Positions 25,001 to 37,000 of a DNA stretch of 64,000 nt are shown one piece after another. The notes beneath the pieces are model-generated. The model was not told the origin of the DNA and ran no database searches. It worked only from the letters and a program-made list of their open reading frames with translations. The first letter of the stretch is position 1. Every line of letters starts with the position of its first letter. Source of the DNA: Hydractinia symbiolongicarpus (taxonomy: Eukaryota > Cnidaria > Hydrozoa > Anthoathecata > Hydractiniidae); the NCBI RefSeq assembly GCF_029227915.1, contig NC_079886.1, forward strand, positions 7,130,001 to 7,194,000. Direction: 5' to 3'. A program made the translations under genes and the position numbers.

Positions 25001-28000
25001 CAAAAAAAAGCTGCTTTGCATCTGGTCATTTTCATGACTTTAACTTACTTGCAAATATTTCACAAGAACTTTTTGTTTTTCTAGTTCAGCATTTAGAACA
25101 GGATTTGTTTCAGGTTGTTCCACTTGTGTTGCTGCTTCTAAATCAAGCTCCATATCTTCTTCATCTGCTGTTATAGATGAAACTAAATGGAAGAATACAA
25201 TGGTGACAGCTGGGAGTTAATCAAAAGTAACACTGTAAGCAGATTAGCATATTTATTTTACTTGGCTTTATCTCAGTAATTACTAAAAAGATAGTAACAG
25301 ATTTGATGTTGTAATGTGAAATACAAAGTCCAAGTTCGAAAGTATAGGCTAAGGGTGCGAAGTGTGTGCTCTTTACTAAGGACTTGTGTTTTACAGTATA
25401 ACATTAAAGGTAGTTAGTTATCACCTGACTGCATCTTATCTATGGAGAAAGTTTTCTTATGCAAAACACAAATTCTTATATACTTAGTTTATTACAATTA
25501 AGGTTCAACATAACATTAAAACAAGCAAAACTTACGTCTAATAACCTAATGTTTGGTCATAGAAGCATAAAGCACACATCATTTTAATATATAAAGTGAT
25601 ATTACCTACCATGAAATATTTTTTTAAGTAAAACAAAACATTTTTTCATTAATGCATCAGAATCAGTGTGTTCCCTATAAAATATTATATTTAATTAAAT
25701 ATGCCTACATAAACAGCATTTATCAATTATACAACCCAAAAAAGGTCATCACTATTAATGGTCACTAAGTCCATGTTACATGTCACCAATTTCGCAAACA
25801 CATGTGTTACAAATATTCCATAATAATATTTGCATTTAAGCAGGAATAATTTCTTTTTTTTTTCTTGGTTGAAATGAAAGAGTGCGAGGAGACTATATCA
25901 GAAACGTGTTTTTTCCTCTTACGTTACGCTGGGCTTCCTGTAATATACTCATAGTTAGTATGTAGATCAACAAAATTAAGGCCAGCAAAGGTAGAAGAAA
26001 CTTCCAATACCTATCTATTACATCAAAAAATGAACTTTGTACTTAAAAATGGAAATTTTTAATTGCTTTTATTTTGCTATATGCATTTTTTTTAATTATT
26101 TTTTTACATGAATACTAATGTTGTTCTCTGTCTGAATGAAAAATTTAATAAAAAATTTTCCAAACATTTTTTCCATTTTTAATATAGACAATTCAGAATG
26201 CTGAGTCCTGAGCAGTTTTAAAATTACAATCAAATTATCATGATGTAGTCTAACCAATGTGTCCACTTAAAAGTTGAGCTTTTTAAACTTTTCCCACTAC
26301 TTTTAGCTAGTACTGGCTGATGAATTAACTGAGTGTTCAATGAAGAAAAAAATGCAATATACACGAAGAAAAAGAAACAAAGGAAGAAACAAACACACAC
26401 TGAAAGTAAAAACTGAACGTTATATTAAAATGAAAAGCATACATAGGACTTAGTGAAAAGTTTAAAATTTCCGACTTTTTATGTCATTTTTCCTATTTTC
26501 CCAAATTCCTGAAAATTCCTGACATTCCTGACAGAGTGGACAACATGTTAACAAGAAATTAAAACTTCAAAGAAAGTTCTTTGCTTGGCATATTTTACTT
26601 TGAAGAAAATGGGACTATATTGTTTTAAGTTTAGGGTAGATACAGAGCCTCTCCAGGCAAAACATTACACACTCACTTTTCTTTTGGGGTGGACGGATCT
26701 TCTGTTAAAGTCTTGTCAGCTGTTTCTTCTGCACCAGTAGGTATATTGTCACTTTCTATATCCTTTTGGTCTACATGAAAATCCTCACAATCACTCCAAG
26801 TTTCCATTGCCGCTATTAAATGTCTTATGCCATTTTTATACTCATTGTCCTTTAGGTACTTTTGTATTTGGAGGATAGCTCTAAATTATGCATGATTTAA
26901 AATTAGAACTTTGGGTTGGATTAGTCAAACCTAAAGCTTAATTAAACTAGCTGTAGGAACCCGGGAGAATATCAAAAGGTATTCAACTTTAACTACTTGC
27001 AGCTGCCATCTTTGGATTACAGAAAGACAGCAAACATTACATAGACTAGTCGTCAACCCGTGAAAAAATTTACGGGGTCATCTGTCCTTTATAAATGGCA
27101 TTTCGTGTTTCCGTACAGACAGATAAACAGACAGACGCAGCTATTATGAGACAAAATGTTTTTTGCTCAGAAATTACAAAAATTTAAAAATATATTGTTC
27201 CAAGGAACGCTTTAAGGAAAAAAAACTTAAAACAGAATGTAAGGATTATCTTTCCAGGTCTCCTTTTTTTAAAAAAACATTTTTAGTAAATAGTCTTTAT
27301 GCCAACTCACTTATCAAGTGCATCATCATCGTCTTCATAAAGCTCAATTTCTTCAAGGGTTTGGTCCATTTTATTATCAGAAAAATGTTCTTCAAGAGCT
27401 TTTTTGATATCATCTATAATTTTCAGCCATTCATCAGAGCATTCCTTGTTGGAATTGTTAACAACTGAAATAAAATATAATTAAAAATATATATACAAAG
27501 ATAGAAGTGACTAGCCTATCCGGTGTTGAAGCATGCATGAGGTATTGTTAAGGTGATTAAAATGAAAGTTTTTCTAAAGAACAAGCAAAATTTCAATGGA
27601 CCACACTGGATTTAAAACATCAGAAAAAACTAATAATCGAATGCTCAGAAAAGTTCAAAATCTGATTTTAAAACTGTTTTGACTCATTTTGCTCACAAAT
27701 CAATCAGCCATTATTGGGCAGGAAATTGACTTAGTCACATTTGAGGGTCAATTGTTCTCTATCTTTTGCTAAAAGTCAGAATAAATAAAAATTCATCCTG
27801 AGAAATGTTTAAAATTATATTTTACGACTGTTTTTGCTCAGAATAAGACTTTTTCTTAGAAAACTGAATTCATCACATTTGACTGTCTATTGTTTCCTAT
27901 CTTTTTGCAAAAAATCAGAAAAAACTAATAATCCAATCCTGAGAAAATCTGGTAACAGATGGATGGAAGGGTGCATGGAGGGACACAGGTCATTTATAGG

Positions 28001-31000
28001 ACCCCACCTGTGATAGGTTGTTCCAAAAATATTGATATTTAAAATCTTATAGATGGAGGTTTTTCTACAGTTTAATACAAAAAAAGAATGGTAAAGTATA
28101 AAAAATGTAAAACGAAATAATGATGTGTAAGCTTCCTATAAAATACTAACAAGTTGCATTCTTAAGGAACAAAAAAAATTATGGACCAACCTTTTAATTA
28201 TAGGTTAGCTTTCATAATTCAAAATCGCAACTTGAAACGAACAATAACTAACAAATAAAGGGTTTAAAAGATTACAACGTATAAAAAATTCATACCAGTC
28301 TCATCGTGACTATCCTTTTCAGGATTCATTTCTTTAAGTTTTTCAATTTCTTTTTCTAAGCTTGATGTTAGCTGCTCCATTGGTAACTAAACAAAATAAA
28401 AAATTACTTCCAACAAACATACCCAATTTTATTCTTATGGTGATTATCGGTGTATATAATATATTGGCACTATAAGTATTATCTTGTTCCCAATGTGAAT
28501 GGCATTTACAATTTACAGGTTTTTACCTTTGCCGCAAATGGATTACCAATTAAGCACACTTTCAAAAACTGTACTGCATATTTTCGAACTTGGCTTGACT
28601 TATCATGCAGTCGACCAATCACCAAATCAACAATGCGAGCTTGTCTTGAAATCGGTATAGACTACAAAAAATGAATGAATAAAATGCAGGGGAAAGCATA
28701 TGTCAGGAAGTGATTGCTTACAGCTTTAATTTTCATATCATTGTATATAAAGCGTTTTCACTCACCGACTGCTAAGTGTTAAGTAAGCAAGTTTAGTAAC
28801 TATCTGCTATCTTATTTGGGAGCTACTTTTATTAAAAATTTGTAACTACTTTCAAAAGTTTACAAAGATTTCAACATGAATATTGCTGCATTTTGCTTAC
28901 ATAAAATTTCTTTCTTAGTAAAAAAGAAATTGTTATAGACCTTCTAACAACGTTTTCCATGGAGGAAATTATACAAAATAATGAATAATAATATCCATAA
29001 ATTACGTCCAAAATGGGTAATTTTCATGACATCAACGAGCTCTTTCCACAGAATTTTTTGTTTTTAGAAAAACTGCCCTTGGGGGATTTGAACCCATGAC
29101 CTATTGGTTCACATTATGACGTCCTAGCCAACTTTATATTAATCATTTGTAAAACCAGTTTAACCTGGCAAATTATGCTGCTGAACGCAAAATGATTTAT
29201 TGATGCCAAATACAATAGTCTTTAACATTTCTTTTTTCCTTTGCCTTTTTTGTGCCAATCCTGAAACACTGATGAAAATGATTTATAGAGTCATGTGCTT
29301 CCGACGAACTCTTGAAGGATATATAAGCATAGAGCTTCAAAGCTGCTCAAGAAAATGTACATCTATATGATCATATGCTTTATGTTTCGACGACTGGTTA
29401 CATAAATTGGGAAATCGGTTCAATTATGTATCCAAAATTTGCAAAATGATTCCTCTCAACGAAATAAAGTTGTGTTGTGAGTTTCAAGTTCTAAGAATAA
29501 TCCTAATCCCATTATAAGGATTCCATAAGAATTTTTAAGCAGTAGTTTTGCAAAATAGCCAGAGGTATTGGACCTAAAAATTTCGTATGCAGGTGTCTAA
29601 TATGAAATATAAAGTCAGTAAGTATCATAGCCATGCATCATATCCCTCACACCAAAAACAACTGTAAATCATATTATTAAGTTTTGTGAAATGACTTTGT
29701 TAATATGTTTAAAATATATTGTTGCAGTGATAATGTGTAATTGACATTAACAGGCAAAATATTTTATGCAACCTGCTGCATCTTGTTTGTTGCGAAAAAG
29801 TGACAATAAAAAAAATGCAAGTTTAAATGGCTCAACCAACTAAATCTTGATTGTGTATGTCACACAAAATACAAAATCAAGCAGAGGAAAATTCTTTTTG
29901 TTAAATATTTGTGACTTCAAAAACTTTTTTATTTTAAAGCCGTTTTTGATGGCCTTTGCGGGAGAGTGTTTGCCTCCAGTGCAAAAGGTCTTGGATTTAA
30001 ACCCTGGCCAAGTCATGCCAGAGACTATAAACGTGGTAATCAATCCTTTTATGCTAAATATTTAGCATGAGAATAGGAATGATATTCTAGGTGGTTGTCT
30101 ACTTAAGCAACTGTTGTTTTATTAGGAACTGAAGAGGCTATCCTTGGTAAATAATAGTAATTATAATAATAAAAATTAATGAAAAAAAACTTAAAAAATT
30201 GATTGCACTGCTCACTGTGGGTTATCCAATGGCCTTACAATCACTTTAATAAAATAAATATTGTTGACTTATAGCAGAGAGATTTTATTAACCTTTTCTT
30301 GACAGAGATGTAACCATATCTGCAAATCTTTACTTCTGACAAATGCATGAACATCATGTATGTGATCCTAAAACGAATTGATGATGGAAGTATTAAAAGG
30401 TTTGATAGTATTAAAGTTTTGCTGTCAATCAAATTAAAATAATCATGCAATCTTAAGGCTTTTTGAAACAAACTACAAAGAAAAATATGCAAGAATTCCA
30501 TACAGTAGGCCTGTTATATAAGTTTTGAGCTTATCAAATCCACATAGTACAAAATCACTGATAGGTTTTGCAGTCAAAGTAAAGTTTAAAACTTTTGCTT
30601 TCCAGCGATAACTAATAAGCTATTCGATAAAAATTTTAAAAAATAGTAAATATAAAAATAGAGGTAAAATTGGGAGAAAAGATAAATTTAATTCTAAATA
30701 CTTCTTTAACGTAAATAAATTGAGTGTAAAAACAGGTGTTGGTTGAAATACTGCAGAATGGAAAATATAACTAGCAATATATTTCAGTGTCAATCCTTAA
30801 CTCTAGGGAGGTTTTCATATATAACACTATAGCTTTCATAAAAAATATAGGGTAAACACCAAAAATAACACTACATAAGGGAAAAAACCTTTTTAAGTTA
30901 ACTTAGTTTTATGAAATTAATTTTTTTAAATAGTAAATAAAATCGTCTTAAAAAACACTAATACAGGCTAAAAAATTTTAACCATGTTTCACCCCTAAAC

Positions 31001-34000
31001 TAAAACCATTTAGACAATGGTTAGTGTTGTTTTTATGAGCATGTATTCATGTTTTCATGCAGATGTGCATAGCTTTTAATATTCTTATTTTTAAATGGGA
31101 AAACAGTGGTAAGTTATACTTATAAAATTGTGAAACAGCCGGGCAAAGAATAATCTATAGTTTTTGTGTTTCTTAGCTCTATGATATTATGACAATGTCC
31201 AAAATCATAATTATGACAATGATGACAATGATAATTATGACAACGATGTCAATATTATGACAATGTCCAAAATCATAATATTATGGAGATAAAATAGCAA
31301 ATTTTTTAAGTTTTAGGATAATTTGCTGTACAAATATTTTGTAAAAATTGTTAAAGACAAATTCTTGCAGTGTATTTTTCTGAAAGATTAGGTTCCGACA
31401 ATATACTAGTCAACTCTTTACCTCCAATCTGTCAAGAAAACTTTCCCTTGATTTTTTCATGTTATCGTCAAGGTCTTCTTTGCTTAAAACTTTAATAACA
31501 ATTTCCCCAAATACACCAAGAACACCATTTCTCATTGTGTAAGACTAAAATACAAACAACAGGTTATGGTATAACATAAATACATAATCTTTCTTTAAAA
31601 GCATACATTTTTATTTAAGAACAATGCAAAACTTGAAGTCAGGGATAAACTTAAATTTCCAAAGATTACTAGTAAAGTGAAACTTCTGTAATGTTTTTTC
31701 GTAAACTGGCACATGCAAATTTGAAAACAGTAAAAACACCAAAGTTGATCTTATATTATAGATATTTCTTTGTATATTTTTGTACCACTAGTCTATTATT
31801 ACATTTCAGCACATTTTCCTGCTGAAAAGGTTTGTTGTGCTTGTTATAGCTTTTTAATGTTACCTCAAAATATTAGTTAGGTTAAAGACAGAAAATTACG
31901 TAGTATCCCAAAATTATCCTGTGTGACTACAGCAAATCCACTTTAACAAAGAATAACTTGGTAGAAGCTTTATTTTGCTGTTTCCAGATTTATTTCTGAC
32001 TTTTTCCTGATTTTGCCTACGTTAATAAATACAACTTGCACTTTTAACCCACAATAGTAAATTTTTGATACAATTGTACTTACATCACCGTCTAAATGTG
32101 ACATCAGCAGACTTATATTTGGTAAAACATAAGATGGCATTTTATCTGCAATTTCAACAATAAATTGTGAAAATGACCTTGTTCCACTTGTGTCTCTAGA
32201 TAAATCTGACGCATCCATTCTACCAATCTCTCTAATGAAAGCAAAGTAAAGTGTCAGTGAAATACACCATTTTTACTTTAAATGGTACTGTGTAGATTTT
32301 CTAATTTATCACAGTATTTGCCACAAAGATTCAAATAATGGCTGTTTATATGTCTATAGTAATGACTGAAATCATCATTTGAAAGAACACAACAGACTGG
32401 TTGGTTAAATTATTCAGGTTGTGTTGTAGCTTAAATCATTCTCTAAAAAACATAATTAAAATACCTGATAATGTCACCAACCAAATTTTTAGCACCGAAA
32501 TCTATCACAAATGTTCCTAATGCTTGTGCTAATGGAGAAACCAAGTATTCGAAATGTTGTAGCAACTGTATTATTTTTAAACTTGCTCCTAAACATGAAC
32601 AAACATAATTTTCAACTACACTTTTTTTAACTTAAACTAAAGCATTTATTAAATATTTAAACCAAACAGGCTGTTCTGTAAAGCTAAATAGTTTTTAAGG
32701 ACATTGTAGATATTTCATTTTTCCCTGTCTTATCATCTGCAAAAGTTCTATTGGCCATCATCAGTGATTTTTGACTTAATTGCCTCACCCGTTGGCAACC
32801 AAACTCAGCCTCAACTCCACAAAAGAAAAAATATATTTATTCAAACAAAATGTTGCGATATCACTAGCATATCTGAAACACGGTGTTTGACGATGGACAA
32901 ACTTTTAAATATGGATGGTCTAAACACACTTCAGTACTACATCATCACAATGTTCCATACATAATTTCGAAGACATAGTTAGAAGTTTGCACTTATTGTA
33001 GAAATATATACTATACCTAGTTGGTGATTAAATCGTTTGATCAAATGTCCCAAAATTTGAAACACTACATCTCTGTCCTCCTTCTGGCGTACAAAAGGTT
33101 GGTTCTCAAGCAGTTTATAACATACACCACTGAACAAACTGAAAAAAAATTTAAATCCACAGAAATTAATACTGAACCTAACATAGCTGATGGCTTTACA
33201 AATTTAGTTTCTCTACCAATCTGATGATATTTATGTGTACAAAAACAAAGCTCTCAATGACTAAAATTATGTTCATAGGACAGAAAAGGCCTGCACTATT
33301 TAGTGATTTAGGCCACTCCAACTTAATTATAGTTGTTCTACCGGCCCCAAACAACCTAATTTTCACGAAAACAACAAAATAATAATATCAAGCAGAAAAG
33401 TTTTAAAGAAAAAAAAAAAGATGAAACTAAAATGTGTGATGTGATAATTTTGTATTTACAAATGTGATTTATAACAAAAATTAACTACTTTCGCTATTTA
33501 AGCTTAAAAAAGGCTAAAATACACGGTAAGTTTAAACGGACCGTTTAGTTGTAAGGAAAAACTTATAAGTTCAGTTGCAGGTCAGGTACCGACTGACTGT
33601 AAGGTACTATCGACTTTGCCAGTAGAACAACTAATTAAGTTAGAGTCGCCTTAACAATTAAAATTCAGAAGTTCTGAATCAACTTCATTTTTAAAGACCA
33701 CTTTAGTGTTGAAAATACTTTTATCAATATGGGTTCTGAATAAGGGACCATACTTACCAACATTTCACATTTTATACAAATTAAAACGGTCATGATAGTT
33801 TTAAGATTGTATCCTTATTTTTTAAAATCATGTACACATCATTCCATGAAATGTATGTAAAGCTATTTAAAAATATTTGGAAACGATTGTAATTTATTTT
33901 GTTTTTTAAGCTCAAAAATGATACAAAGTGGAAGCGAATGGGAAATGCCGTTTTCATTATTTTTTAAAGATATATGGCAACCTTTTTGCTATCTATGATC

Positions 34001-37000
34001 CTGTTTTGATTGTTTTTAAACAATCTATGGCATTTTTTTGCTTTCTACAAATTGGTTTTGTTATTTTCGGTAGAAAGAATGAAGATATTTACATAATTTG
34101 ATAGTCAATTTCTCCAGAAATCTACGATCTGTGATAAACATGTGTTATATTAGAACCGATTTTTGAATGATTAGAACTGAAATAAATTTAACGAAGTGTT
34201 TAAACGAATTTATTTTAAAATTTTTGAATAGATTGGGTAACAAATACGAAAACAAAACAATTACAAAAGTATTTTTTTAATTCAATGAAGTGATATGAAA
34301 ATATTTTTCAAAACGATTTTCTAGAAAAAATTTTTTTTAAATTTGTTTTAAAATCGTATAAAGATCATTTAATATAAAATTTGATACGAATTCTTCAGAT
34401 CGTTTCCCAATTCGCTTCACATTCCATGCATGAAACGATCTGTAAATGATTTTAAAAAATAATGATACCATCTTAAAAATATCATGATGGTTTCAATTTA
34501 TATGTATGTGAAACGATGGTGGAGACGGTCCCTAAAATGCTATTACTTTTATATTACGTAAAATATTATTGGTTATCTTGAGTCAAAGTATATTATGGTA
34601 CAATACGACAATTTATGAAGAATATTTTTAATGTTACTATTTGAAAAACGAAAAGACTACCACATAGACTTACTTTAAAGTTAGTAAACAAAAACTGATA
34701 TTTAAAGAAAGGTACGTACTTGGTGTATTCTTCTTCTACTATAGGAGGATCCCACAATCTTTGAATTTCAAGTTGAATTAGTTGGTTTATTGCTGTTAGT
34801 GCACGGTTTCGTTCTGTGTTCCAATCCCAGTTTTCGTGTGATTTCTTTTTATTAGACTTCCCTTTCTATAAGTTTAGCATATAATCAAAAGTTTTTTGCA
34901 AAAAAATAGAGTAAAAATAATAGGGTATGAAGTAATACTTTATTTTTAAGAAATTTTGTGATAAATACCAATCATTCAATTGAGAAAGTGTTAGGTTGAC
35001 TTACAATGCCTTGAGACAATCAATTAATGGGAACAAATTTATAAAAAATGAGTAACAAGAACCTTAGCAGCATCTGTTATTACTGGTTTTGTTGCATCAC
35101 TTTCGAATGCCTCCATCAATTGTGTTAAGATATAACTCTCCATCTAAACAGTACATTTTTTGTCAATTTTTATATGTTAACTATTTAATATAACTATAAA
35201 TTTCTGCTGTCAATAAAGAAATATGACAACAAACATATGACAGTAAAATGTGCTTAAAGCACAACTTAGTATGACTAGGGTTATAGTAAGGCAAGAAAAT
35301 GCCATAATATGCTTTACTGTATACTTGCACCACCACAAGGCACACGTGACAACAATATTCACAGTAAGGAAGATAATGATTCCTTAAAAAAGTTATTTCC
35401 TAACTTTTTTTATTTACTTGGAAGTTTAATTTCTTAATCATATTCCTGCTGGGCTATTTGTTTTGTTGTAGACATCAAACTTAGTTAACAACTTGGTCCA
35501 AAAAAATAGCTAATGATGTCATCAAGTTTGAAAGAAGGCTGAAAAATTAGCTTAGATTTGAGATTTGTGAAATATTTTTATAATTGATTTGTATTTAGTC
35601 AATTATTATTCTTATCTAACTTTATTGTTACAAAAGCAGAAATAAAAAATGGTTTCTGTGGCAATTGTTATTATAGTTTTTAACATGAGAAAGCAAAAAA
35701 GGAGTCTCACTCTAGGCTTTAGAATCTAGTGAGGTGCGCTTAGAAGGAAAAAAATAACGGCAAAGCCCAGAGGTACACACAACAAACTTCGCATGAGGCA
35801 ACAAGGACAGGCTTGATGCAGAAGAATTTAAGTTTAAAACAAACACAGTTCAGGTCAGATTTGAAGGTGATTAGTATATGCCTAATCCAACCGATGCCAC
35901 CATAGAAAATAGATATAAAGTGAAGAATGATAATTTGAAAAGTAAGAATTCATAAAATAAGTTTTGCTTGTAACCATTTGGTTTTGACATTTTTAAAGCA
36001 CATTGCAGTAAGTTTATAACAGAATAAAAAACCCAGATAAAACCACGGGTTCACTTGTCCTTTATTTTTCATGTTTTGTGTTTTTGTTGCACAACTTTTT
36101 TCTCACACACAAACAGACAGATGAATACAGCTATTATTATAGAGATGTATGCTTAAAGATTCACTTTTGGCTTACTCAGTTGTGGGACTAAATTCTGGTT
36201 ATGTAAAGACTAAAGACCTTATGATTAATTATAAAAATTTAAAACATTTTTTATATGTATACATTTTTTAAATACACTGCATCATTTGCACAAGTTTGTC
36301 ACTATATTGTCTCCGGTGTTATGTGTCTCCGGTGTTTTTTGTTGAATGCCAGCCTTTAGAAACTAAAATTATTTTTACCTAATTTAAAATACTCGATACT
36401 GTTTTATTGTTTTCTAGTCAAATTGAAATGAAATATAAATTCCAGGCAACTTAAATGTAATTGAAAAATAAATCTCATATATTTAAGGTTCAAAATAACA
36501 AGCTGTAAACCACAATTGGCAAATTAGTTAAACTTTCACAGATTACCTACCAAACATAACTTTTGCAGATCACAACAAAACACAGCGTTATTAAGTTTTG
36601 TAAAAAAATGTTTTGACAATTTTATAATAGCATACAAAATAAGCTCTTGTTTTAGACCATTCTTTTATAGTTTTATAGTTTTATATTTAAATATTTACTT
36701 ATTTACTTACTTACTGCCCTTACTGCCCTGCTTACTTAATATAACAGGGCAGTCATTTGAAAGTGTTTCACTGCGTCATACCCATACAAACTTTTTTGTG
36801 ATTGTATAGTCTTTTCTTCAGTAGTTTCTTTGTGTTTTTTTTATCCTAGATACGTTTGGAAATGGCCTGGGTGTTGTTTGGTTTTATGTGTTATTAACAC
36901 AGCTTAAGACATTTGCATGTGCTTGATGCATAAATGAAGCAAAACGAAATCCAAGCCCTAAAACTGGTATTAAAATAATTAAATACAATTCAACCTAAAA

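Noticed and set aside
29072-29140. Functional tRNA gene (CAT anticodon)
   Set aside because: The B-box is good but the acceptor stem and D-arm do not close; a SINE head is more likely.
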